Below are positions 1 to 12,445 of a stretch of DNA of 64,000 nt, piece after piece. Position 1 is the stretch's first letter. Each line of letters starts with the position of its first letter. This DNA comes from Cornus controversa (Eukaryota; Streptophyta; Magnoliopsida; Cornales; Cornaceae): assembly GCA_026545225.1 (NCBI GenBank), contig CM048852.1:54071146-54135145 (forward strand), read 5' to 3'. Under the pieces are notes generated by a model. That model made no database searches and was not told the DNA's origin. It was given only the letters and a program-made list of their open reading frames with translations. The translations under genes and the position numbers were made by a program.

Positions 1-2405
1 TATCTCTCTATTTCTCATTATTTTTTATTTGTTTCAAGTTCATCCCAATTTTGTCCGGACTCTTAATCATCTAGAAAGGAATACTGAATACACAATAGTA
101 AATTTTAATTTATAAACAATCATTAAGCTACATAGCCAACACAGCAGACACTATTAAAGTTGTACCTATCTTAAGACTACGTTTGGGAGGGAATAATAAA
201 TAGAGAAGGCATATAATTATACCTACAGAAATAATTATTTATAGAAAAAAGAAGTGTTAGTGTCAGGTGAATGTTGTTTAATTGGGGAAATAACACCATA
301 TGCAAAGACTTACTTACTGTCAAGGTTTCTTGACTATAAATAAATACATACCTTGTTTTGTTTGTCCACGTCTTCATGTTTTTTCTTTTCTTGAAGTTGG
401 GTTTACTTTGGGACGGATTCAGGCTCAACCATCCATGACGTAGGCTGCTTCACTGTTGAACTTCATGCATAATTTGAACCAATCTTGGCGATAATGTTGT
501 GTGAAGGGTTTGTTTGGGTTATGCTTTGGCCTAGGATTAAGTTGGAGTTAAGGTTCCATACACAAAATTTGGCTTGGAGTAGTATTTAGTACTAAGGGTT
601 TGTTTGGGAAGGCATTCTTGAGGGAACAATTCAACTTATTGGCAACTACATATATACAATGATTGATCTGTAAAAGAAGAGAGGGATGGAATGTTTGATG
701 TTGAATTATGTTACTTGAAATTGGGTACATTTGTACGGAAGGGGACACACACATTGTTAAATATTCATTTTCTTTTTCTAGCCATGTTAAAAATAGTCAC
801 TTCATTCATTTTAAAGCAAAAATCTTGTAAAATCGATTACACAATATGCGATGTAAAATTGTTGCATGATTGATCTAAAATTGTTGCAGTGACATGACAT
901 TCCAAGTCACAAGAGAGGATCCGGATTCAATGCTTTGAATGTGGCTCCATTTGATTATTCAGGGCATTCGAATGTTGCATACATGATCGTCATATCTTGA
1001 TGTTGGACACGTCTAAAGGAATAAAAAAATTTCTCATTTATAAAAAGAAATTCAAGTGTTATGGAAAGCAAAATGGATTGATAAAAAAGAAATAGAAAAG
1101 AGTGAACATATACACATACAACTACCCCAACCAAAAGCATAAATTATAAATACAAGTGCACAAAGATAGGAAGCAAACTCAGGTTTCAAATCCATCTCTG
1201 AAAGCAATAGAAATCTTGATCAACTTCATGCAATCGAGTAATTCTACAATACCCAGAAATTCCTTAAACGTAAGAATCCCAGCTCTGCTAACAAGAGGAA
1301 CCGTTTAATGTGAGAAAAAAAAAACATAAATTCAATGTTTTTAATAAAAAAATGAATATTCGCAGAATCTTTATTAATGTTCTTTAAGTTGTGCAACATA
1401 CGTTCTCTGGCTATTGCAAATTTGCAATCACCTGAGCTGTGCTGTGTAACCATAAGAAATTTCATGATTCATAAACTAATTATCTAAGTTATACCATCAG
1501 ATCTAGAAGTAGCCCATTTCTGATTGAATTTGTATCAAAGGCTATTTTTTGTAAATGCTTTGTTCGGTAAGGTAACTTCTCTTCCGCTTTTCTTTTCTGC
1601 ATAGCAACAAGTGATGCTACTTTGAGAGCTCCTAGGACTTAAAGGGGCACGCAGGAAGCACGATGAGAGGATATCTTATGTTTTTTGCTGCTGTTCTTTT
1701 TTATCAAGACTTGTCCTTTTCTGATTATGCATAATGCTCACAGTCCAGATTCATCTTTACTGCACAATGAATTGTGCAAGACTGCAGTGTATTCATGGCC
1801 ATCAAATAAGACACTTCTGACACAAGCAGGTGAAATAAATTAAGTTTATTTGACTACTGGAACAAACGAGCTTGAGCTGGGAACAGCTCAATCGCCAACA
1901 CGAGAAATCCCCATGGGATGTGGTGGTATCACAAGAAGTGTTCCCTCTATAGTCTGGAGAGAGACTTCTCATCATGATCTGGATCCCTAGTTTACATGCA
2001 AAGATCAATTACACACACACATTTAATCAACACTCTAGAGATTTCTCTTTTTGAAACTTAAGCGGGCAATCCAACCAGTAACTTTTAGTTCAGCAGAAAT
2101 GCATCACAACTGTAAAGAGAATGTTTTGGTAGGTAAGCATGTTATCATAACTGAAAATGCAATTTTTTTTCAAAAAGAGAATGAAATGCTCTAAGATTCT
2201 TCTTTGCCTTTTTAATTGGTTTACCCTGAACAGCTCAGAAGGTTTACCCTTGAGCTAATCTTTCCATTTGTGGTCACCCAATATTCCTAAATCTCAATCT
2301 ATCTTGTTTATGAGCGCTCTCAGCTCCTCAGAAGGTCAAATCAAAATTTGTTTACCTTTAGAGGATCACCTATTTTAACAATGGATGAGATGCCATCCCT
2401 GGCAA
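1..2405. other. Sequence downstream of KNL2, no gene recognised
   Basis: No convincing protein-coding exon was seen on either strand. The open frames here are short (under 85 residues), biased and unlike any family I know. The part nearest 2405 should be the KNL2 3' UTR and 3' flank. On the minus strand an AG at 2451-2450 and a GTAAAC around 2357 could bound a terminal exon of about 90 bases. That exon carries the KNL2 stop codon, so any further splicing here would lie in the 3' UTR. Confidence 0.5.
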
Positions 2406-5400
2406 TCATGTGAGTTGTTTTTGCTTTCTCTGAGGTTCAGATCTACTTCCTACCAACAAAGAAAATTATCGTTAAAATTTATATAGCACACATTTAATTC
2501 AATGATCAATGGTGAAAATTGGATACGTATATACTCCCTCTGTTCCATTTTAATTGTCCCTTTTTGGGAATCTTGTGTAGATTCCCAAAAAGGGACAATT
2601 AAAGTGGGACAGAGGGAGTACAATTCAAACAACATAATGTACATAGTAAATAAAGTAGGCATCCTTGAGTATAACTCTTTAAAAGAGAACTAAAATCTTA
2701 TGCTTTAACGTAAATATGCTCATAAAAGAAAATCACATCCCAGCGGGATGTATGTTCCCACCCCAAATGAGGCATAATGTCGAAAATATTCAGATAGAAT
2801 TGAAAAACCCCTCCTCAACCTCAGATATGTTTTAGGTGACAACAAAACAAAAAAATTTAAAAGGCAGTCTTCATTTTTTTTCTTTATTTTCCTTTTTGTC
2901 CTTCTGCACCCAATCTACTTCTTGACCAGCAAGATCATGGCTGGCCTGAGCTACTGCATTCATCCCTACTCTAATATTTAATAAATGGGTAAACCAACAA
3001 CTTGATTATAATTTTTTAAGCAACAAACCTCTAGATGGTTTTACTGCAAACAGTCCTTCCTGGATTCCAGTAATATGACGATCCTGAGGCCAAAAAAGAA
3101 AAAAACAATGTTAATTTTGAAATTTTGAAATATTCACAACTTGATCCAAGGAGCTTCTGATTAACTAATGTTTCATATGAAATTTTGGAGGGAAAAAAGA
3201 GACAACTGTCTAGAGTTGAGTATTAAAAAACCATGAACTCTCCATCTGGAAGCTAAGTAACAGGGAAGGGTGGCAATTCGTTTTTCCGTATCGTGTCATG
3301 ACACAAGTATCCTGTCATATGGGTCGATACGAACACGACACAATCATTACTCGTATCAAAGAACCTTGACACGAACACAACACGATTATTAAACAAGTAA
3401 TATGACATGACCCATGTAACCTGTTTAATAAATGGGCAAGACCTGACACAACACTACACGTTTAGTTAAACGGGTCTACTAGGTTATAAATGGTTGGATG
3501 GGTTGAACACGGACACAACACGTTTAATTAGCATGTCAGCTCAAGTCAATATGATTACGATCCGAATAGGATTAAGCCAAACCCACTTATCCTCTGTCGT
3601 TTTCGAGTCGTGTTGGCATATTTTTCAACTAATATAAACTTTTAGTTAGGTGGAGTAAATATGTCAACAACCTCTACATCCAAATATACCAGATGGATAT
3701 ATATACATTCGTGTTTGTAGGTGTGTGAGGGTGTTGGTGTGTGGTGGATGTGTGGAGGTCTCGGTGCGTGGGGGTGTGTGGGCAGGTCTGGGCAAATGTA
3801 GTTGCCTGATTGGATCTGTAGAATCCATACAAGTAAAAGCTAAATGCCAATGCAAAAGCTACAAATTATTACAAACCGCATCATATATTGCTGTTTGGTT
3901 GCGCCAGAATTCTAGTGTGGGAAGAAGTAGTCTGCCTGCAAAATATCAATCAACAACAAGCACAGGGGTGAAAACCAAAGTCAAAGTAACATTATTCATC
4001 ATTTTAGGGAGTATCAGAACATTGAAAATGATATCTTCATTTTATTTCCCAGAAATTATTCAGACACAAACCCATGCAACATGAAATGCAGGAAAACAAA
4101 CTCATTCATCAAAATGCACCCTCTGATATACATACAACAACAAAAAGACCTGCTATGATAGAAAAATTGTTTATCATGACAACATCAGTTATTTGACTAT
4201 AGAAAGAAACTACATTGAGAACCAAAGAGATAGGAGAGGGAGAAGAAGGGGGAGGGGGGGATAAAAAGCATACAGGCCAAACTTATATCGTTGCAGATGT
4301 AATTAGATATAGAAGTCTACATATCAAAATATAAATCTGCAAGAAGCCTAGAGCAGGACATTGCACGAGCTGTTAAACCAGATGTCGGGCTTACCCGATC
4401 GAGATCTTTTGGAAGTCAAAGACTCTGGAGAGACAACATGTGCTTTCTCTTTTTGCTTACCCAATCGAGATCTTTTGGAACTCAAAGATTCTTGAGAGAC
4501 CACATGTGCTTTCTCCTTTTGCCCCCGAGTGGCAGGACTTCCCTAAATAAAGAAGTAAAAAAATGACATTTTAAACAAACTCAACAAATAGTCGAAGATA
4601 TAACTGGATAAATTAATAAATTGCCAACAAAACAAAATATATAGAATCACAAAGAAATCATTAATCATCCGGAGAATGTATAAACCAACTGATGATATAA
4701 GCACTATTCAATACCCTTCCTGCACCTAAATCAAATAAACAGCAAAAGCAAGCATTGGTAAGATTTAATTAGGAAGAAGATGCAACTAGAGCACCAAGGT
4801 ATCTAAAATGCCCAGATAACAGATCTCACTTATTGCCTTTGGATATTATACTGTAAACCTAGATGCTGATGCCACCCTGATGTATCGCGCTGTGCTTGTC
4901 CTTCACAACACTATATCAGAAAACATAGATAGACTCTTATAAGAGATTAATTAGAAGACTGATTTCCAACATGACTAAGCAGTGTAAAGTACCAGAAACA
5001 GTGACTATATAGCATGAAACCATTATGCACAGAATACATCTTTTCCTTCCATAACATTATCAACTTAAGATATAATTTTATAAGAGATTATTTTGACCCC
5101 CTTTTAGTCACAGAAACCATCTCAAAGACCATTGGAAACAGTATCCTGATCATCATAAGACACTAAAAGCCGATTGCACACTAAAAGATAAGGTACCTGA
5201 ACTAATAAGTCTATAGTCCTGATAATACTTAACTACTGATGTAATAAATGCATCGGATTCTCAAATATTGATGTCCTATCACAGCGATGAAGAGCAGGTC
5301 ACATCATGATTAGCAATGTCATTGGACATAGTCAATAATGTCACTTGTATTATCTGCAATATAAATTCATCTTGATGAAGCAAAGACCATTACTTTTTAT

Positions 5401-8400
5401 TTCAGTTGAATAGCATTTCAAATAATCAATCTGTCAATTCTAGCTCTTCAGTTTTTCAGAGCTATGTTCCAATTTAGAAAAATCAAATTCACATAATAAA
5501 AAATGACAATATCTCAATTAGAGAGGGGTTAATATTAGTAAGATAAGCTCACCAAAATCAAGGAGAACAAAAGAATTTGAAAATTAAAAATTAGAACGGC
5601 TTACTAACATATGTCAATTTCCTTTTAGTCTTCTTCCTATATGCACTTGCTTCTTTAGCATTGCTCTCTTTCTTGTCAACAGTAGTTTTCAAGTCATCTT
5701 TATGGATTGCACCATCAATCCAAATGGAGGACTTGAAAGACTCGTTTGTGTTTTTGCCCTCCATACCAGCCTGAAACATAACGTTTCCATGAATTTGTTC
5801 CCATTTTGGATCAATACCAATATGAGAAAGCCACAATTCATATCAGAACCCTCTTTCATACACCCAGCATCTAAATTACTTACAGTTATATCATCTGTAG
5901 GCTCTTGAAATCCAGCATTAGAAACATTCAAGATACTCTTGCCTCCTGATTCACTCTCAACATTTGCTACAGCACTTTTTAATTGATCATCTTGGCCCTC
6001 ATCTTTTGATGTTAAGGAACATCTTCCTACTGTACGTTTGACGCCAATAGAAGAGACACTTGAACCAATATCAGCAATTGTTTCATCTTTTTCACCACTT
6101 GAGAAGTCAGTCACATTATTTTGCAGGTCAGAACTTTTCATGGCATGACCAATGATTATCTCAGACACAACTTGAGAAGGACATGCTTTTGTAATTTCAA
6201 ATGAAACTTTATTACAAGAATCATCCATGAGGCTGTGTTTCTCCATTGCTGACAAGATAATTCCACAGTCTTCTAATCCCACATCAATTTTATCACTGTC
6301 ATGCCTTTCTTCACCAATGAGCTTCTCATTTTTCTTTGGAGTTGCTTCACTAGAGTCTTTTGTGCCAGCACCAGCTGCAAATTTTCAGCATAACAGAAAG
6401 GGAAAATGTTAACATAGGAATTTCAGAATTATCAAGTCAGACAAAAAATAACACATTCGACATAGTAACTCAACATCAATAAAACAAATTGGCATGCATA
6501 TAATACTTCCTGAATGTGTGGATAACTTGTCATGACTCAAGTTACTTCTTGAAACAACCTCAGTGGTAAATCCTCCTCCAAAACACTTTTCAGCATATTC
6601 CTCCCAGTACGGAGGAAATCCAAAAACAAAATGATTGAAGACCTGTTCAAAGTAAGATTTAAGATAGAAACTTCATTTAAAATTTGACAAATTCAAATTC
6701 CAATATTTTAATTTTTATCCTTGTCTAAACTCTAAAATAAACATGTCAATGCAACCATAAAGAATGCGACGTTCACTCCAACCTTGTATAGGTGCATATG
6801 CCTTGACCCAGCCACCCGCAAACACCACGGCAGGATTTTGATGTATTTTACAACTCATCAGAGAAAGCTTCATCAAACTTTCTAAAGTAACAATATGACA
6901 AAGATCAATTATTTACAGTTTTCCATTTGATTTGCCTTACAATAGTTTTATGTTTGATATACCATCCGTCACAAGATTAACTATGAACAAAATAATAGAC
7001 ATTAGCATGTTTCCCGGAATCCTAACTCTTCAGTTTTGCAGAATTGATGCATGTGCAACTGTCAGTCTCCAACACATGAATCTTTAGATGACTTATGGTG
7101 CCAAGACTCTAAGAACAAAACAAGCCTGATGCCATATAAATTTGGCCACAGGAATGGTTCATCTTTCAAGCAATGCATCTGAAGTGTCACCTTAGTTACA
7201 CACATCAAACATTGGGCACCTTCTTGATTGCTTTGATTTCAAGTCCCAAGGCTCCTGAACACAACTGTGCCACATTGAAGCACTACGGCACTACCACAAA
7301 AATGTTTTACCTACTAGAGTCAGTAACTGCAATTAGATAACTTTGCCATCGGTTGTCCTATCAATTTGCCCAACCATGCCAGCTTCCTAATTTCACATAT
7401 TGAGCCATTTTCATGTGCCTTCAATGATAAAGTGACAAATTTTCTCCAGGAGTCCAACTAAGCACCAAAGATCTTTGTAAGGTAGTTCATATATTAACAT
7501 TTTAAAATTTTAGCTACTTGTTTTTGTACATCAGTAGTTTAGTTTTCACCTAAAACTTTGTTTTCCATTTTTAATATAAAATCTTGGCTCTGATGATATG
7601 TTTCTTTAAACATTCTATATGCTTCAACATTAGAAGTGAGGTCCCCACACTTGCCACAGGATAGATGATTTAGTTGTATGGCACTTCAACATAAAATAAA
7701 CTTGAACACCTAAAGCTAAAATGGATCTACAGCTAAGATTAATTAGTCCCTAATGAGTAAATAGAAAAAAGTTGACAATTAAAAGGCATTTCTTTGAACA
7801 TTTTATATCCTTATCATGTCAGGGTGAGGTCCCTACACTCGTCACGTGATGATTTAGTTGTATAGTAATTTTATAAAAAAACAAGCACAGGAACACCTGT
7901 CACTAACTGGAGGGGAAAACATAAAATAAAATAAGGATGATGCCCCCAATCCCCATTCATATTCCACTCATTGAAATTCTAAGTCTGTCTTGTTTCGTCC
8001 CGTTGTCTTGTTTATACTTTATGTTCTCTATTACTCCCCTTCACCCTCCACTTTTTATTTTTATTCATTTATTTATTTTTATTTTTTGGTTATGTGGGAG
8101 TCCAAAAGCATTCTCATCCTGCTTGTTGAATGTTAATTCACTTAGGGAAGCCCACATTACATTTACAAAGAAAGTTGACCATTGCAAGATCACTAACCAA
8201 TCTTCCACTGTAACATTTCTTCAAACTGCCTATCCAGTCCAGTCAATTGCCAACCTACAATCTTCTCGTACCACCTTTACAGCAAATTAATTCTGCATTG
8301 GCTCACAATTGGTTTTGTTGATTATGATATTTCATTTCTCATGCATGGCAGTCCCACCCTTTTGATTTCCTCACGCTTATGGTAGACTTCTCTTATGCTC

Positions 8401-9080
8401 ATGACCTATTTAACACATTCAAGAACTGTTATAGCTTTTCCATTGCCTTGTGATTTAATTTAATTTCCTGGATTTTAATTTATGTGCCTTTTACGGAAAA
8501 TTTTGAATTATTCTCCATTTACAAAAGCTTTCTAGGAATGTTGTTAAATAATATAGCCCAACTTAGTTCGCATGAAGCTCTTCTACACTTCAGAATCAGT
8601 CACTCACATGGGTTGCATTATAATATGGGCACAATAAAATTCTTAAGCAAGCCCCTGGATCAACGAAGCAATAAAAGCCTTCTATAGCTATAGCACTCCT
8701 CAAGTGCACGTCCTATTGAGAACCTTTTACATTAGAAGCTCTGATCCAAAATCAAACTTTGTATTTTTTACATAAAACCTTCTAAAATTCATAAATCTCT
8801 TGTGAAAAACCCACAAGTTTATCAAATAAGAACCTTGACCTATACTTTCAAATTTTCAAGTTATAAAATAAAACTAGTTTCGTGTGTGTGTGTGTGTGTG
8901 CATGTATGTATAGTGAATAAGAGAAGTACAAAATGCAATTAAACAACCAAACTTACAAGGTGAAGTCCCAAGCAAACAGTAATTACCTTCTTATCCAACA
9001 TTTCAAATCTAAAGAAGTCATCATTTGTGCATATCTTACAAAAAATAATTGACTACCCTTCTCAAGCAATAGTTTTGATC

Positions 9081-9121
<41 letters not shown>

Positions 9122-12100
9122 TATATATATATGTTAAAATACTGTAAGACAAAAAGTTGCTCTCAGAGACTCCTATAAAACTTCTGAGTAGGTGTTTCCA
9201 TCATGCTTCTATTCTAAGTACTCAAGTCAGGCAATAATAAGAAACACGTCATATATAGCACCAGATGCATCGAAACCCCAACTCCTGTTTCATGCATCTA
9301 AGTACTCGAGTAAGACAATAATGACAGACACATCACAGATAGCACCATACACCAAGCAGCCACATGCATCTCACTAAAATGGAAAATAAAAAATGGTTCC
9401 AATAAATATATGCATAATGCTGTCCACTTTCCATGATAACAATAACATACAACCCCGCTCCGCAAGTATTGTGGATCAGAAGCCTAATGCCCACAATTTT
9501 TACTAAGTGAATATCCTACATTGAAAACAGTTCATGGTGAACCTTGTGATCAAAAGTTATGCATAGGTCAAAAGTTATGCATATCATATGCTAATGCTAT
9601 TAACCTTTGTATGCTGTTCATCGGGCTTGCAACCTCACAAAGACTCTAAACACCTCTTTGGAGGCTCGTGGCCATGCTCTTGTAATTTGTTTAATGCTTT
9701 GCTACTACGAAAATCAATCCTTCTAAATTATCAAACTGGCAGTAAAAAATCTTAAATTTCAATACATGCACCATCAGTTACTTTTCCTCAAGCTCCAGGT
9801 GACCTCTAATAATTTTTAGAATGCTTTGATACATACTAAAGCACCGTCATACCTCTGTTACATGGATTCTCCCTCTACATGAGATAATGGAAGAAGAAGA
9901 GATTCCTCCTTATGATATAGATGGAATCCCCTTTTCTGACTAAATCCGATTTATTTTAAATCATAATTAAGTATTCCTTAAAATAATAATAGCATCATAT
10001 ACATACTAATATATCACATATTGTGTATTTAAATGTGCAGGAATTGTCCACGTAACCTGTCTTTTGATTAACTTAATACCATGCTTATCTGAGAACATAC
10101 CTCAGCAGGAAACCCATTTTCTTCTGTGCGAACCTTGTTTATGAAACCTTTAATAATAATGCATATCCCATCAACTGTCTCGAGAGTGAAAACATCATAT
10201 CTCCTGTGGATTGGTGCAGAAGAGAAAACTCGCCGAGCTTGTTGACTACAGCACCAAAGTAAATAAATTCCAGATAATAGAAATAAAAGAATTTCCAAAT
10301 CTGCTAGAAATTTAAAGCAAGTTAAAATGGAGAAGTTGCAGTAACTCGGAAGTAAAGCTCGTTACAATCCAGAAAGTGTACCTGGCTTGTAATTTGTATA
10401 AACAGTGCATGGGAAAAAGAATAATGATTATCAATAAAATAACGAAACAACCGTAAACCTTTGTCCATTTATGCCAAAAACCTTGTATGCAAGACACTTC
10501 CACTGATACAGCCATATGGTTAAGAGTTTGAAAATGAAAGAAAAATAAAGTGTAGTTCAAAACATAAAGAGAAACACTAATATCATCAACTCCGTCAACT
10601 AAATCAATAGCATGGTCCAAACAAGGGGAGCAAGGTTTTATTTTATAGACTACCAGAGTTTAAAACCTAAAGAGTTCAAGAAAAAACAAGAAAAGGAAAT
10701 GTAAACAAAAATAGTGCACACAACAGAAGTAAAGAAAGTGGCCATCATATATTGCATGCAATTACTCTCAGGATGTTTGAGGTCTTATGTTCTTCTATTT
10801 AACTCCATTCTTAAACTCCTAGCTCTAATAAATCCTGAGACCTTCTGTACTTCTTTTTAACTCTATGATTGTATTTTTTGCTCATTGCAAATAATGGAAA
10901 GCTTACTAATCATTTGGAAAAACACAAAAAACCAAGCTTAATTGATGGTTAAAAATGTTAATCTCAGAACCTTTCGATGAGTAATGAAGCAAATGCAAGG
11001 AGGAGAATGTTCGAAGTTAATTAAATCATGGATTCATTGTCACTTGTGGTATTATCACACCAAAACGTTATGCACAGTGCACCTGACATTCACCAAACTT
11101 GCTAAGTATCCAGGTCTCCTTCTATAGCAAACTCAAGGCGGTCAAGACTCAAGAATAGTTGTTTTTGGTTCCACTTTAAATACTTGCTATCAAGCAATAA
11201 AGAATAGAATAAAAGCTCACTGATAGGCTCTAAGGAAACAAGCTTTTCTCAAGGAACTAAGTGATCTGAATAAATTGGTGACAAATGTGGATTCCTGGGA
11301 AGTGGGCTTTGCCAAAAGCATGGCTCTTATATTTAGAGGCTCATAAACAACACCATGTCACCTTTAGAGAAAGTACTTTTAATGAGTGAAGCTATATATT
11401 TACGAGGGAGAGCAGCCAAAAACTTGGAGATGTTATTTACTCTGAACTATGCTGTCAATGTCATTGCTCTTTTTTATATTTATTTTTGAGCAAGTTCGTA
11501 ATTAAATCCATAACCATAACATGTAGTGAGATATCTTGAAAGGATCTTTTGTAAAGACATTTACTCGACAGGGAAATAACTTCAGCAGTGTCATTTTATT
11601 AACTTTTACTCCTTCACTGTTTTGACTTGATCAAAAAACAGAGCATTTCCTTTTCAACATTTCTAACCAAATTTTAGTCAATAAACAATCTCCTTTAGCT
11701 AAAAGAAATTAAACAAACATTAAGGAATTCAAGGAACGAGACAAAACAAAAGGAAAAGAAGAGTACACGCGTCCTTTGACACGTTGAGACCTATAAAACA
11801 CATTTTTTGGAGATCCTGCCAAAAGCACGAGCATATGGTAAGCACTGAGCAACCCTTAAAATGATGACACGGAGAAATGCAACCCAGTAATCATATTAAT
11901 CATGAAAACCCTAAATCGAAATGATTTTCACGAGTACAGTGATGCCAGAGAATTACATATTTACCACTCTAAACTCAGAGCATCAAAACCATAACAAGAA
12001 GCACAATTTCTCCTACTACCATGCATTTTGCCCAACAACGTAACCGGTGAATCATGAATACAAGAAAAACCCTAAGAAATAGAGGCCTTACTCTCGAGAA

Positions 12101-12398
12101 GTCAACCCAGCAATAGCGAGTCTCTTCTCTCCGAAGTCCGTTTCGACCTTAATCAACCACCAATCTTGCAAGCAGACCTTTTTAAAAAAAAAAATCAAAC
12201 ATATACAGCAAGCGATGAAATGGGTTTTTGATTTGGGAGTGTTTTTGGAAGCAAACTTACTGTTTTTTGAAAATGAGATAACGAACCATTGCTGCTGTCG
12301 ATTGATTGATTCGAAGTAGAAGCAGAGGCCATGGAGAGTTTCAGCAAATTTCGCTTTTTAAAGGGTTTTGAAGGGAATTGCTGAGAACTCAATTCCAT
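2406..12398 (-). CDS. KNL2: Kinetochore null 2 protein, alpha type (SANTA plus CENPC-k)
   Basis: KNL2 is a plant M18BP1 relative that localises to centromeres and is needed to load CENH3. Predicted CDS exons: 12398-12261, 12177-12092, 10245-10101, 6642-6507 (or ending at 6546), 6374-5818, 5770-5609, 4542-4395, 3935-3877, 3083-3029, 2449-2406. They total 1530 nt, 509 residues, all phases consistent. The SANTA domain covers about residues 47-140: it opens VCLQDWWLIK, continues VFTLETVDGICIIIKGFINK, and ends FGFPPYWEEY. An acidic and serine-rich middle follows. The C-terminal CENPC-k motif reads KRSRSGRLLLPTLEFWRNQ (about 453-471), then AIYDADRHITGIQEG. An internal ATG at residue 23 is another possible start. 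A different last exon, 2953-2871 (27 codons), is also open, but its acceptor lacks a pyrimidine tract. Domain calls are secure; the exon 4 donor, exon 6 donor and last exon are inferred. Confidence 0.87.
2532..2620. mobile_element. Stowaway-type MITE in the last KNL2 intron
   Basis: An 89-bp palindrome, including flanking TA, begins TACTCCCTCTGTTCC and ends GGACAGAGGGAGTA. These are the classic Tc1/mariner Stowaway termini. The arms pair through the central TTTTTGGGAATC / GATTCCCAAAAA. In the preferred KNL2 model it sits in the intron between exons 9 and 10. Confidence 0.93.
3266..3620. mobile_element. hAT-like MITE remnant in a KNL2 intron
   Basis: The segment starts AAGGGTGGCAATTCG, a decayed form of the TAGGGGTGGCAA end seen at 33642. 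It is filled with CGACACG, AACACGAC and GTTTAATAAATGGG motifs in both orientations, as in the elements at 33642 and near 52490. The right end is degraded. It lies between KNL2 exons 8 and 9. Confidence 0.6.
4395..4526 (-). repeat. KNL2: In-frame 66-bp tandem duplication in KNL2 exon 7
   Basis: Two 66-bp units, about 91% identical (6 differences by eye), each encode QKEKAHVVS-ESL-SKRSR-GK. Each ends in the donor-like GGTAAGC, at 4461/4460 and 4395/4394. Both donors leave the same phase, and both join in frame to exon 8 at 3935. Confidence 0.9.
8884..9132. repeat. Dinucleotide microsatellites (GT)n and (AT)n(AC)n(AT)n
   Basis: Pure GT repeats occur at about 8884-8900. An AT run, then AC, then AT occupies about 9080-9132. 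Both lie inside the 3.5-kb KNL2 intron between exons 3 and 4. Confidence 0.9.
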
Positions 12399-12437
12399 AG
12401 AGTTGCGACGGTTGAGATTTGAGAGAGAGCCAATAGC

Positions 12438-12445
12438 GCGGGAAA
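12438..12445 (-). promoter_or_regulatory. E2F-type site upstream of KNL2
   Basis: The minus strand reads TTTCCCGC, an exact match to the plant E2F consensus TTTSSCGC, 40 bp upstream of the first KNL2 ATG at 12398. A plus-orientation CCAAT lies at 12430-12434. E2F control would fit the cell-cycle expression expected of a CENH3 loading factor. Function is inferred from the motif and its position only. Confidence 0.6.

Noticed and set aside
2871-2953. Alternative last exon of KNL2, open for 27 codons
   Set aside because: It keeps phase, but the acceptor has no pyrimidine tract. The exon at 2449-2406 has a good tract (TTTTCTTTGTTGGTAG) and gives a basic SRSEPQRKQ tail. Kept as an alternative only.
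3725-4084. 119-residue plus-strand frame
   Set aside because: It overlaps KNL2 exon 8 on the other strand and runs through intron sequence; the start is in a GT-rich low-complexity stretch.
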